DNA of 64,000 nt from Pseudaeromonas sp038247115 (lineage in GTDB: Bacteria; Pseudomonadota; Gammaproteobacteria; Enterobacterales; Aeromonadaceae), in assembly GCA_038247115.1 (NCBI GenBank), contig JBBRVG010000005.1, forward strand, positions 19,083 through 83,082, in the 5' to 3' direction. Both the position numbers and the translations under genes were made by a program. Under the pieces are notes generated by a model. It was not told the origin of the DNA, did no database searches, and saw only the letters and a list, made by a program, of their open reading frames with translations. Positions 36,069 through 45,262 of this stretch are shown here, one piece after another; position 1 is the first letter of the stretch; every line of letters starts with the position of its first letter.

Positions 36069-36878
36069 ATGCAAAGGATGATGCGAATAGTGACCATCGG
36101 TTGGGTCTGCCTGTCGGGGACTGGCCAGCAGGTGGCCGCTATGGGGATGTCACTGGATGATGTGATACCAAATTTCTTCGGCGCCGGCGCCGGGGTCACC
36201 ACCGAGTGGTACGGTGCCAGCGACAGCATGGCGGGTGCGGTACCGGGGGCCCGGATCAGCCTGGATGGCGGCCGTTTTGTCGAATGGTATGGCCCCTATG
36301 CCGATGCCAATCTCATCACGGATGATCATTGGGAAGCGGGTCCAGTGCTGAATATCCGCCTGGGGCGCAGTGATGTGACGGACCCCGTGGTGGCTACCCT
36401 GCCGGAGATCGGTATGGGGCTGGAGGCGGGTGGCTATGTGGGCTGGCACTACCTGCAGACATCCGGGATCCCCTATCGGGTTCGTGCGGGTGTGATGGCA
36501 ACTAAAAGTGTGGTTGGCCAGACCGAAGGCAGCAGCATCAGCCCGTTCGCCAGCGTCTGGGTGCCCTTGAGTTATACCCTGTTCGTGGGGTTGGGGACCG
36601 GTTTTAGTTGGTCCGATGATGACTATATGCAGCAGTCATTCAGTATCAATGACGCGGACGCAACCGCCAGTGGCTTGCCTCAGTTCGAGGCAGGAGCCGG
36701 TCTGCGTCACGTCTATCTCTGGCCCGCCGTGATGTGGCGGATATCGGATCGCTGGATGTTGGGCAGCGGCATCTTCTGCCAGCACCTGCTGGGGGATGCG
36801 GCGAGTAGCCCGATTGTCAGCCAACGCGGGGATCGGGATCAGTGGTCGGGTGGTGTGGGCATCGGTTACCTCTGGTAG
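36069..36878 (+). CDS. MipA/OmpV-family outer-membrane protein
   Basis: The 269-residue product has a signal peptide ending near QQVAA and a beta-barrel body with the MipA/OmpV start DVIPNFFGAGAGVTTEW, GARISLDGGRFVEWYGPYADAN, and a terminal WSGGVGIGYLW ending in an aromatic residue. MipA in E. coli scaffolds MltA and PBP1B; OmpV-type members are immunogenic porins. The ATG at 36069 follows CAGGAG at the right distance, preferred to the upstream ATG at 36012. It lies 36 bases before a lytic transglycosylase gene, an arrangement that echoes the MipA-MltA partnership. Confidence 0.85.
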   Translation: MQRMMRIVTIGWVCLSGTGQQVAAMGMSLDDVIPNFFGAGAGVTTEWYGASDSMAGAVPGARISLDGGRFVEWYGPYADANLITDDHWEAGPVLNIRLGRSDVTDPVVATLPEIGMGLEAGGYVGWHYLQTSGIPYRVRAGVMATKSVVGQTEGSSISPFASVWVPLSYTLFVGLGTGFSWSDDDYMQQSFSINDADATASGLPQFEAGAGLRHVYLWPAVMWRISDRWMLGSGIFCQHLLGDAASSPIVSQRGDRDQWSGGVGIGYLW

Positions 36879-36914
36879 TCCGTTTGACATCGAATATTGG
36901 GGAGAATGCGGCAA

Positions 36915-38477
36915 ATGGAGTTGCATCGGATGTGGCGTAAGCGTTGGGTGGTATTACTGGTTGTTCTGTCGCTGGGCGCCGGTCTGTGGTGGTTGCTCGC
37001 TCCCGACGACGCAAATCCGGAGGAGGTGGATTTTGCCGAGGTCGTAGCCCTGGCTACCGAGTCAGCGCTTGGTGAGTCTGCGCTCGACCCTGATGTGACG
37101 CGACGGGCTGAATCTATACCTGCCTATTGGGACAGATTGGCTCAGCCGTTGTTTGGCGACTGGCCCGAGATCCGCAAGCGGCGAATTTTACGGGTGCTGG
37201 TGCCTTACAGTCGGACCTTCTTTTACAACGACAATGGCCGCACTCGCGGCATCAGCGCCGATGTGTTGGCAGAGCTGGAGCTTTACCTCAATAAAACCCT
37301 CAAGACGGGTCGCCATCCGATTTCGGTACTAGCGATCCCCGTCGAGCGTGACCAATTGATCTCGGGTGTGGTGGAGGGGGTGGGTGATGTGGCGGTTGGT
37401 AACCTGACAGTCACTCCCCAGCGTCAAAGTGAGGTCGATTTTGTACGTCGGCTTGGTCATCACCAGAATGAAGTGCTGGTGGCCTCGGCTGCGGCACCCC
37501 AAGTCCAAGATGAGCGAGATCTGGCAACGCGTATGCTGGCGGTTCGTCGCTCCAGTAGCTATTTCAGCAGCATCGAAAAACTCAATGGCCGCCTGATGAA
37601 AGCCGGTCGGCCACGGGCGGAGGCTATGGTTGTCCCGGAGGCCTTGGAGGATGAGGATCTGCTGGAGATGCTGAATGCCGGTCTCATCGATTTTTCTATC
37701 ATGGATGAGTGGAAGGCTCGTTTATGGCAGTCGGTCTATCCGCAGATCCGCATCTATCCTGAGCTTGTGTTACGGAAACAGGCGCAGATCGGCTGGGCCA
37801 TTCGTCCCCAGAGCCCCAAGTTGGCGGCGTTGCTGGCTGGGTTCCAGCAGAGTGCGAAAAAACAGCACCTGATGGAGCTGAAGTTTGCTGAATATCAGCA
37901 ACGGATTGCTCGTCAGGGGCCGGTACATGGGATCAGCGAGTGGCATAAGGTCAAACCCATTCATGAGCTGTTTCGACGTTACGGACTGGATTATCGCTTC
38001 GATCATCTGATGCTGTTGGCGCAGGGCTATCAGGAGTCGCGGCTGGATCAGCAACAACGTTCGGCTCGTGGTGCTATCGGTGTCATGCAATTGATGCCAC
38101 CGACCGGGGATGCGATGCAAGTCGGCGATATCCGGCAACTGGAGCCTAATATCCATGCCGGGGTCAAATACTTGCGCCAGATGCATGACAAGTATTTCGC
38201 GGCGCCCGAGATTGATGAGATGAATCAGACCCTGTTTTCGTTGGCCGCCTACAATGCCGGTCCGACGGCGATAGCACGCATGCGGCAAAAGGCCCGTGAG
38301 CAAGGACGGGATCCCAATCGCTGGTTTGGTCAGGTCGAGGTGGTCGTCGCCCGTGAGCTAGGGGCTGAGCCGGTGCGCTATGTTCGGAACATCCTGAAGT
38401 ATTACGTCGCCTATCGACAGATAACCTGGCGTCAGCAATTGCGGACGGCGGCTAAATCGCAAGTGCGTCGCGGGTGA
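36915..38477 (+). CDS. MltF-like lytic transglycosylase with solute-binding domain
   Basis: The 520-residue product has an uncleaved or signal-anchor N-terminus (RKRWVVLLVVLSLGAGLWWLL). A family 3 solute-binding domain spans about 85-325 (ILRVLVPYSRTFFYNDNG; GVGDVAVGNLTVT). The SLT domain at about 350-490 has catalytic Glu374 in GYQESRLDQ, GAIGVMQLMP and LAAYNAGP. This is MltF architecture; MltF cleaves murein and its binding domain responds to muropeptides. The start at 36915 (ATG after GGGGAG) is chosen over ATG 36906 and TTG 36897. It may be an MltF paralogue rather than the orthologue, since its neighbours differ from those of mltF. Confidence 0.87.
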   Translation: MELHRMWRKRWVVLLVVLSLGAGLWWLLAPDDANPEEVDFAEVVALATESALGESALDPDVTRRAESIPAYWDRLAQPLFGDWPEIRKRRILRVLVPYSRTFFYNDNGRTRGISADVLAELELYLNKTLKTGRHPISVLAIPVERDQLISGVVEGVGDVAVGNLTVTPQRQSEVDFVRRLGHHQNEVLVASAAAPQVQDERDLATRMLAVRRSSSYFSSIEKLNGRLMKAGRPRAEAMVVPEALEDEDLLEMLNAGLIDFSIMDEWKARLWQSVYPQIRIYPELVLRKQAQIGWAIRPQSPKLAALLAGFQQSAKKQHLMELKFAEYQQRIARQGPVHGISEWHKVKPIHELFRRYGLDYRFDHLMLLAQGYQESRLDQQQRSARGAIGVMQLMPPTGDAMQVGDIRQLEPNIHAGVKYLRQMHDKYFAAPEIDEMNQTLFSLAAYNAGPTAIARMRQKAREQGRDPNRWFGQVEVVVARELGAEPVRYVRNILKYYVAYRQITWRQQLRTAAKSQVRRG

Positions 38478-38564
38478 ATAGAGTCCATGCCATTGGGCAG
38501 GGATTGCCTGGACAATCTGACGGCTTGGCCCAGAATAAATACAGATAGCTGGCGGGAGAAGTCT

Positions 38565-39830
38565 GTGCGTTGTATCTGGTTGTTATTGTGCTGTTTATTC
38601 ACCACATCGAGGGCGGATGAGTCGGGATTGCGTCTGGAAACGACACTGGTTCCTCCCTATCAGGTGATGATCGATGGTCAACTCAAAGGCAGTGCGGTTG
38701 AAGTCTTGCAATGTGCTTTGCTGCAGTTGCAGATGACGCATACCACCAACATAGTCCCTTGGAAGCGGGCAAAGAATAATTTGCGCAGCGGCCAGTCCGA
38801 TGGTTTTTTCAGTGTGATGCAACTGCCGGAGATGGAGCCTTACGCCCAGCTCTCGGCTCCCTTGATGCTGGAAAAGTGGTTCTGGTTTGCCTTTGACCGC
38901 CAGTTGTTTCAACGTCCTGGCTTTCCCTCTACGGTGCGTATCGGAGTCTTACGAGGGAGTAATCAGGAAGGATGGTTGCAAGAGCATCATATCCCGATTG
39001 CACAGTCGGTGAACCAACTCTCCAGTTTGCTGCGGTTATTGAGTATTCGCCGCATCGACACTCTGCTGGTGGATCGTCAGGTCATGGTTCAGGCGCTCGA
39101 ACAGCGGATGGGGCTTGAGCAGCCATTGGCCAGACAATTTGAGCGCTATGCACCTTTGGGAGTTTATTTTTCAAATCATTTTTTGCAGCAGACCCCCGAC
39201 TTTATTCATCGTTTCAATGATGCAATATCTCACTGCAATGTCAGCAATTTACGCCTGAGTCAGGAAGAAGACGCCATCTTGCGCCAGTTGTCGCAGCAGG
39301 ATTCCGCCAGACTCCGGAGTGCCCCTGACGTGCTCATTCGTGTGCAAGAGGCCAATGTCCAGCATGGAGCCTGGAGCCGGTCGGCTATTCAGCAGTTGGA
39401 TGGGGAGTGGCAGCGAGCCATCGTGGCGCAACAACCGCTGCCCGCGTGGATGGAGGAGGTCTTGCATAATTCACTGACACAGCGTCTGAAGAGTTGGTTG
39501 GACGCTCAGGATGGCCGTTATACCGAGGTATTTATTGCCGATGCCCACGGTTTATTGGTCGCCAGTGCACAAATCACCTCGGACTACTGGCAAGGTGATG
39601 AGGAAAAGTTTACCCAGACTATTGCCTTGGCTGCAAAACCACAGAATTCGCAGCGGGGTATCAGTTGGATTGATACGGAAGGGGGGGAGACTGGTGTTAT
39701 TCGTTTCGATGACTCTAGCCATCGTTTTTTAACTCATATCAGTTATCCGCTCTGGCAACCGGGAATAACCTCTCCTGTGGGTGTCTTGACGCTGGGTATC
39801 AATATTGAGCAGGTCTTGCGTCAGAAATAG
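38565..39830 (+). CDS. Periplasmic solute-binding/sCache fusion without output domain
   Basis: The product has 421 residues from a GTG preceded by GGGAG. A signal peptide (VRCIWLLLCCLFTTSRA) is followed by a family 3-like solute-binding domain (about 20-240: TLVPPYQVMIDGQLKGSAVE, WKRAKNNLRSGQSDGFFSVM). A C-terminal PDC/Cache-like domain (about 300-421) shows YTEVFIADAHGLLVAS, SDYWQGDEEKFTQT and SPVGVLTLGINIE, as in sensor domains of chemoreceptors and cyclases. No transmembrane segment or cytoplasmic output follows, so it should be a soluble periplasmic binding protein. It lies 139 bases before a chemoreceptor gene. The ligand is unknown. Confidence 0.8.
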   Translation: MRCIWLLLCCLFTTSRADESGLRLETTLVPPYQVMIDGQLKGSAVEVLQCALLQLQMTHTTNIVPWKRAKNNLRSGQSDGFFSVMQLPEMEPYAQLSAPLMLEKWFWFAFDRQLFQRPGFPSTVRIGVLRGSNQEGWLQEHHIPIAQSVNQLSSLLRLLSIRRIDTLLVDRQVMVQALEQRMGLEQPLARQFERYAPLGVYFSNHFLQQTPDFIHRFNDAISHCNVSNLRLSQEEDAILRQLSQQDSARLRSAPDVLIRVQEANVQHGAWSRSAIQQLDGEWQRAIVAQQPLPAWMEEVLHNSLTQRLKSWLDAQDGRYTEVFIADAHGLLVASAQITSDYWQGDEEKFTQTIALAAKPQNSQRGISWIDTEGGETGVIRFDDSSHRFLTHISYPLWQPGITSPVGVLTLGINIEQVLRQK

Positions 39831-39969
39831 CGTGTGTCAGCCCTGCCATCCGGTTTGGCTGATCTATAGTAAAGGCAGTTGTGTGAGCAAAAACAGGATG
39901 ATGTATGTCAATGGCGGTTTTGTCGCGCCAGTTTCATCGGGGTCAACGGATGGCGAAGGAGAGTGAGAT

Positions 39970-41604
39970 ATGTTGTTTAACGCTATGAGTATTCGCATCA
40001 AGGCTGCATTTGGTCTGGTGCTGTTAACCCTGTTTATCCTGGCCATCGGTGGGATTAACTACTTTGCTCTGGATCGGTTACAAGGCAATACCCGACTATT
40101 TGCCGGCACCCTGATGCCTGGGCTGGGTGTGGTCATTAACGCGGATCGGGATTTGTACCAAGCCTTGACAGCACAACAAGAGTTCTTGCTGGTGCAAGGT
40201 AAAGGCGAGAAAGCGGCAGGATATAAGCAGGATTTTGCCGAAAACATTCAACAAGCCAAAGAGCGAATGGAAAAATTTCTGACCTTGATGGCTGATTATC
40301 CTGAGGTGACCGGGCAACTGCAGGGTTTTCCCGAGCTATTCAGTAGCTGGCTGCTTGATGCCAAACAGGTCTTTGCACTGGCCGAACAAGGCGATATTGC
40401 GGGCGCCTTGACGTTACATGAAGGTCTGAAAGAAAAGTTTTCTATCCTGCGCGAGCAGTACAATCTGGCCGGAGAACTGGATGAGAAACTCGCAGATAGT
40501 CTGCGTGTCGCTTCTGATGACATGGCCGAGAGCAGTCAATTCTGGACATTGGGCTTACTCATCTTCTCGGTCATTATCGGCTTGTTGTTGATTTACTTCG
40601 GTCCCAAGCTGATTGTAGATGCTATCGCGGCGGTTGATGAGAAGGTCGACGATATCAGCCGTGGGGATGGCGATCTGGTCAGTCGCTTGCCGGTCACCTC
40701 CAAGGATGAACTGGGCAAGCTATCCCGTGGATTCAACCGTTTTCTGGATCAGTTGCAGAGCCTGATTCGGGAGCTGCTCGGCGATGTCACCTGTCTGGAA
40801 GAGAGTACCGGTGGTTTACGGCAGATTGCGGTGCAAGTGGACCATATCAGCGAGAGTCAACGCGTCCAGTTGGCTTCTCTGGTCACGGCATTTAATGAAA
40901 TTAATCAAGCGGTGCATGATATATCCCGCCACGCCCAGCAGACCTCCGATCAAACCCACCACGCCCAAAGCAGCGCGACTCAGGGGATGGAATTGCTGAA
41001 CCGCAACGTCGAGATGAATCGACAGTTATCCGGCAGTATTCAGGATGCGGCTAAAATGGTGGCTCAGCTGGCGGATGAGTCAGAAAAAATCACTTCGGTG
41101 CTGGATGTGATCCGTGGAATCGCCGAACAGACCAACTTACTGGCTTTGAATGCGGCGATCGAGGCGGCTCGCGCCGGTGAGCAAGGACGTGGATTCGCTG
41201 TGGTTGCCGATGAGGTGCGGACCCTTGCCAGCCGGACCCAGCGCTCCACCGAGGATATCCAGAAGATGATAGCGTCGCTGAAACAAGGTGTGCAAAGTGC
41301 GGTGCAGGCTATGGATCGGGGTAGTCAGCAAATGGGCGAGACCTTGGGCATGGTGGATAAAAGTCGGGATTCCCTGGCCGAGATCCAGCAATTGGTGACT
41401 CAGGTCCTGGATATGAACTTCCAGATTGCCTCGGCAACCGAGGAACAAGGCGCTGTGATGGATGAGGTCAATCGGAGTGTGTCTGAGCTCAACAGTTTGA
41501 CCGAAGAGGGGGCCGCGCTTTCTGGTACCGTGATGCAGACCGGGAATGACCTCAGCGAATTGGCTCAGCAGTTGGCTAGCCGGGTCCGTCGATTCAAGAT
41601 CTAG
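39970..41604 (+). CDS. Methyl-accepting chemotaxis protein
   Basis: The 544-residue receptor has a first membrane segment at about 10-30, a periplasmic four-helix-bundle region (30-185), a second membrane segment (about 190-212, FWTLGLLIFSVIIGLLLIYF), a HAMP domain, and a cytoplasmic signalling rod. The tip at 386-420 contains EQTNLLALNAAIEAARAGEQ and RGFAVVADEVRTLA, which binds CheA and CheW. No NWETF-type pentapeptide for CheR is present at the C-terminus. It is the last gene of the codirectional block from 36069 and may read a ligand presented by the solute-binding/Cache protein encoded just before it. Confidence 0.93.
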   Translation: MLFNAMSIRIKAAFGLVLLTLFILAIGGINYFALDRLQGNTRLFAGTLMPGLGVVINADRDLYQALTAQQEFLLVQGKGEKAAGYKQDFAENIQQAKERMEKFLTLMADYPEVTGQLQGFPELFSSWLLDAKQVFALAEQGDIAGALTLHEGLKEKFSILREQYNLAGELDEKLADSLRVASDDMAESSQFWTLGLLIFSVIIGLLLIYFGPKLIVDAIAAVDEKVDDISRGDGDLVSRLPVTSKDELGKLSRGFNRFLDQLQSLIRELLGDVTCLEESTGGLRQIAVQVDHISESQRVQLASLVTAFNEINQAVHDISRHAQQTSDQTHHAQSSATQGMELLNRNVEMNRQLSGSIQDAAKMVAQLADESEKITSVLDVIRGIAEQTNLLALNAAIEAARAGEQGRGFAVVADEVRTLASRTQRSTEDIQKMIASLKQGVQSAVQAMDRGSQQMGETLGMVDKSRDSLAEIQQLVTQVLDMNFQIASATEEQGAVMDEVNRSVSELNSLTEEGAALSGTVMQTGNDLSELAQQLASRVRRFKI

Positions 41605-41670
41605 CCCTGATTCCGGCAACTCTGACCATATGGCAGAAGGGGTCATGGGTCAGCTCAACATTATGACAAG

Positions 41671-41695
41671 AGGAGCGCACAAGGCGCTCCTTTCT
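41671..41695. terminator. Terminator after the chemoreceptor gene
   Basis: AGGAGCGC-ACAAG-GCGCTCCT followed by TTCTT, between converging chemoreceptor and protease genes. Confidence 0.75.
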
Positions 41696-41737
41696 TATTG
41701 TTGGTGGGTCATGGCTTGAGTGGTGCGATATTGTGCG

Positions 41738-43333
41738 TTATCGGCCGATGTTCCGCCGTACGAGACTCATCAGAGCCAGCAAGACGCAGAGTCCGCCAGC
41801 CGCACCGCCACCAGAGTTGCTATTTGCCTCTTCGTTAGCGGTTGCTTCCAAACTGCATACGGGCTCTTGCAGATGGCTGATCCCCGTCGGCCAGGTTACC
41901 GCTGACAACCTCGGCCGTTCAGAGGTGCCTGAGTTACTATTCTCTCGTTGCCACTGCCAAGCGACTCTATGTTCCCCTTGCGGTATGGCCAAACTATAAG
42001 CCTGAGTCTGACAGTATCCGCTTAGGGCCAATGCTGGGACCTCATCCAACAGGATCTGGAGCCTGCCGTGTGTTGGTTTGGCACCCTGTTGCACCGTAAA
42101 TTCCAGAATGCCTGGGCCTTGCAGCTGTGTTGCCAGCACAGAGTGACCGGTGGCTGGGACATTCCCCGCAACCATACCATCTTCCGATGCTTGCCAGGGC
42201 TGATCGCCGCCGCTCCACCAGGTGATGTCGCTTTGCGGCCACCCTTCGGGTACGACGACGGCCTCGGCCATATCCAGCGTCAGATCGACCGAGTAACGCG
42301 TGTCATCCAGTTGATAACTCAATTGCCCGCTGTAACGACCATTGAAGGGTTGCTTGAAATCTAATACTTGGTGGCAATGGCCATTGATCGCTAGAGTCGA
42401 ACACTGTTGATCCTGTGGTTCCAGGGCAAGATCCGGAATGCTGGAGAGATCGATCAGCTCGCTAGCTGTCGCAGACCAGTTGCTGAGTCGTAGTGTGACT
42501 TGGGGGTGGGGATCGTCGGGTAGCAACAACTGATACTGGGATGTCAATGTGGTGCCCAGCCACTGCTGGGCAACTGAGGCGATCCAGCTGTGATAGTAGC
42601 CATAACGAACATAACGGGTAATGTTGTCCTGGCCGTTGCTGACCAGACCGGCGCTGATGGGAACATTATTGCGCCAGTAGAAGATGGGCGTTCCACTGTC
42701 GCCGGGTGCCGATCCATAGGGCGCACGCATGGCACACAGGTAATCGGCCTCCATACTACCAGCAGCAAGTCCCAGCTTCTGTTCGCAGGCCGCATCGCTT
42801 TGGCGGAGGACTATCCGTTGTAACAGCTTGTCGGAAGGGATGTAGCTGTCGTAGCTGGTGGAGCCATAGCCGAGCAATGTGAGTGGCTCATCCTCCAGCA
42901 TGGCGGCTTCATCACTCAAGGTTGCAAGTGTCATGACGGGCTGCTCGGCCGGTACGCCAGCCAAACGTAATAGGGCTATATCTCCACTGACGAAGACGCC
43001 ATCGCTCTGATTACCGTTGAAGGTTTGGTAGTCAATGATGGCATAGCAGTTGTTGCGATTTGAACTCAGCTTGTTGCCAAGGCAGACTTGATTACCAAGG
43101 ATTTCGGCATCTGATATGCAGTGTTTGGCGGTTACGGCTATGCCATCGCCGAGATAACCACCACCGCAGATATGTTGTGAGCCACTGGCCAGGCGTGGAT
43201 TGATCATGTGCATGATAAAGGGCCAGTCTCCAGCCTGGGTGTCGGCACCATCCACTATTCGGGGTGTTTGTGCCTGAGCGGTGAGGCTGACGCCTAACCA
43301 GCTGACTAATAACCAATATGTACGCTGGGACAT
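41738..43333 (-). CDS. Secreted trypsin-like serine protease with GlyGly-CTERM sorting tail
   Basis: The 531-residue product has a signal peptide and a chymotrypsin-type domain with mature N-terminus R25|IVDGAD. The triad is His71 (VTAKHC), Asp118 (SGDIALLRL) and Ser213 (APGDSGTPIF); TAKHC and GDSGTP depart from the usual TAAHC and GDSGGP. A beta-sandwich region spans about 260-500. The tail is SNSGGGAAGGLCVLLALMSL followed by Arg-rich VRRNIGR, the GlyGly-CTERM pattern processed by rhombosortase in type II secretion species (as in Vibrio VesB). AAGGA before the second ATG sets the start at 43333. Confidence 0.9.
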   Translation of the reverse strand: MSQRTYWLLVSWLGVSLTAQAQTPRIVDGADTQAGDWPFIMHMINPRLASGSQHICGGGYLGDGIAVTAKHCISDAEILGNQVCLGNKLSSNRNNCYAIIDYQTFNGNQSDGVFVSGDIALLRLAGVPAEQPVMTLATLSDEAAMLEDEPLTLLGYGSTSYDSYIPSDKLLQRIVLRQSDAACEQKLGLAAGSMEADYLCAMRAPYGSAPGDSGTPIFYWRNNVPISAGLVSNGQDNITRYVRYGYYHSWIASVAQQWLGTTLTSQYQLLLPDDPHPQVTLRLSNWSATASELIDLSSIPDLALEPQDQQCSTLAINGHCHQVLDFKQPFNGRYSGQLSYQLDDTRYSVDLTLDMAEAVVVPEGWPQSDITWWSGGDQPWQASEDGMVAGNVPATGHSVLATQLQGPGILEFTVQQGAKPTHGRLQILLDEVPALALSGYCQTQAYSLAIPQGEHRVAWQWQRENSNSGTSERPRLSAVTWPTGISHLQEPVCSLEATANEEANSNSGGGAAGGLCVLLALMSLVRRNIGR

Positions 43334-43396
43334 GCTCATTCCTTGAGTAATGGATTCGATCCTAAGACAACTCATCTAGCTTATGGGTTCCATATG

Positions 43397-43421
43397 AAAA
43401 AAAAGGAGCTTGCGCTCCCTT
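43397..43421 (-). terminator. Terminator after the AGE-family gene
   Basis: On the minus strand GGAGC-GCAA-GCTCC is followed by eight Ts. It separates the AGE-family gene from the downstream protease gene. Confidence 0.88.
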
Positions 43422-43451
43422 TATTGATGCGTGCTTCTATGGATATGGGAT

Positions 43452-44945
43452 TTACTGCAGTTGTTTGATAGTGGCTTGCCACAGCGGCAGGCCTGAGGGG
43501 GAGGTACCTACCGCTTTGGCGTCTGTGATGTCACCTCGGTAGTAATAGATGGGTTGCGACGGTGCAATCTGGACGGGCGTTGCAAAGTAGAGGGTCATGG
43601 CCTGATGCTGGAAACTGTTCCCGGTTAGATAACCAATCAGGGCATGTTCCAGGGAGTGATAGCCATTCTTCCATAAATGGACCTTGGCACTGCCTCGATC
43701 ACCAATCCAGCCCCAGACTTCACCGTGTTCCTGATCGACAAAGGCACTGAACCAGCTGGGCCAGGTCAGATAGAGATATTGTCGCGGCATGGCTTGCTGT
43801 AGACCCAGCGTGGCAGCAGCCTGATCCAGCTCGGCATATTCCCACCAGGCACTGCCATCCCGACCATCACCGTTACCCCACCAGCCAATCACATCGTTGG
43901 CATGCTGGGGATCGACAGCTTCTGGCAGCGGGATATTTTTCAGCAGATCCTGGCGGTAGGCGCGCTTAAGGATGTTGTAGATCCCCCCTTCGGCAAACTG
44001 TTGCAGCAGCATGTCATCCCGCTGCCGCGCGACCAGATAGAGCATCCAGAAACTCTTGATGGTGTGACCAAAATCGGCGTGGCGGGCATCAGCCGCCCGG
44101 CCTGAGTCATCATGGATATAGCCGAAGAACCGCTGCTCTTGCGGGTAATAGAAGTCGCGGACTATGGCGGTGCTGAGCCAGCCCATCTGATCGCTCCAGC
44201 GTTGCTGCTCCTTGGCGGGGAGTAGGGGCGTGAGTAGCACCATATAGGCATTGAGCTGATCGAGCTGGGCCACCAGCTCGACCTGCTGAGCGGTTTGGCG
44301 GCTGGCGGGATACCAGGTCAGGCGTTGCTGTTTTTCATCCCGATAGTGACTGAAGATGAAGTTGTGCACTTTTTCGATGTCGGCCAGTACCGCCGGATCC
44401 CGAGTCAGGTAGTAGTAGAACGCCATGCCAAGTTGGGCATAGGCCAGATCCTGGCTGGTGCGATCTTCGGGTTGATCGGCTGGCTGGCCATTCTTGAATT
44501 TTCCGATCACATCCCCGTTGGGTAACAGTGCCTTATGGCGGATGAAATCCACCCCTTGCCGCGCTAATTCCAATGCTTTGGGATCACCGGTCATATGGAA
44601 GATGACGCCATAGGCAAACGTCTGGCGGGAGACCATACGCGTCCACTGATAGGGGAAGCCCTCCTTGATCCAATCGGGTGCCTGGGCCAGCTCCGGGCAC
44701 AGAGTGGCGGTTACCGAGAGCAACTGCTCGGTGCTTGGCGCCGAGGCATCGTTGCACAGAAAGCTGGGGAATGCGCCGTCGGTTACCGTGGTGGCGGCCT
44801 GGTACCAGAAGGGAGCGAGATTCTGCTTCACATGATTTAACCACTGCTGTCCGGCATATAGTTCAGCCTGAGTCGTGAATGAGAGCGTGATACCGAGCAG
44901 CAACAGGGGTAGTTGCCGCCAACGAATAAGTGTGCGTCGAGTCAT
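43452..44945 (-). CDS. Secreted AGE-family (alpha/alpha)6-barrel protein
   Basis: The 497-residue product has a signal peptide (RRTLIRWRQLPLLLLGITLSFTTQA|ELYAG). The helical repeats, with RMVSRQTFAYGVIFHMTGD, DLAYAQLGMAFYYYL, DARHADFGHTIKSFWMLYL and WWEYAELDQAAATLG, match the N-acylglucosamine 2-epimerase / mannobiose epimerase superfamily; paired His in HADFGHTIK and WKNGYHSLEHAL are consistent with an epimerase-like active site. Family members are usually cytoplasmic, so export is unusual. The ATG at 44945 follows AAGGAGA. It probably acts on an extracellular or periplasmic sugar. The substrate is not evident. Confidence 0.75.
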   Translation of the reverse strand: MTRRTLIRWRQLPLLLLGITLSFTTQAELYAGQQWLNHVKQNLAPFWYQAATTVTDGAFPSFLCNDASAPSTEQLLSVTATLCPELAQAPDWIKEGFPYQWTRMVSRQTFAYGVIFHMTGDPKALELARQGVDFIRHKALLPNGDVIGKFKNGQPADQPEDRTSQDLAYAQLGMAFYYYLTRDPAVLADIEKVHNFIFSHYRDEKQQRLTWYPASRQTAQQVELVAQLDQLNAYMVLLTPLLPAKEQQRWSDQMGWLSTAIVRDFYYPQEQRFFGYIHDDSGRAADARHADFGHTIKSFWMLYLVARQRDDMLLQQFAEGGIYNILKRAYRQDLLKNIPLPEAVDPQHANDVIGWWGNGDGRDGSAWWEYAELDQAAATLGLQQAMPRQYLYLTWPSWFSAFVDQEHGEVWGWIGDRGSAKVHLWKNGYHSLEHALIGYLTGNSFQHQAMTLYFATPVQIAPSQPIYYYRGDITDAKAVGTSPSGLPLWQATIKQLQ

Positions 44946-45262
44946 GCAGGTCTCCTTGGTCATGAACAGATCGGCGATGCCGATGGCTGAGGTCAGGGAA
45001 CAGTGTGCCGTAACGAACAACCCATAACTTGATTCGTTGCGCCAATGGTGCCCTTGTGATGCGGCTAAATCAGCATGCGACCATGCGGTTAATTTGTGTT
45101 CAGGCTACGCGCCGGGCGCAGGCCGGGGTGTGAGGAAGGGCACAGAGCGGCCGCATTAGACCCCCGAAATCCACCCATCCTGTTTGTGTGGATCTGCTTG
45201 CCCTGCCGGCCCTAATTTGTTGCACTGATTTTCAGGAAGATTCAGTCACAGGAATGGCATCC
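44946..45262. other. Divergent intergenic region AGE-family gene / lysE-like gene
   Basis: No gene is seen in 317 bases. A short inverted repeat GCATG-CGAC-CATGC lies at 45073-45086. Nothing else was recognised. Confidence 0.4.

Noticed and set aside
39831..39969. Flagellar sigma-28 promoter before the chemoreceptor
   Set aside because: A TAAAGGCA motif is present, but no GCCGATAA-like -10 at the required spacing follows.
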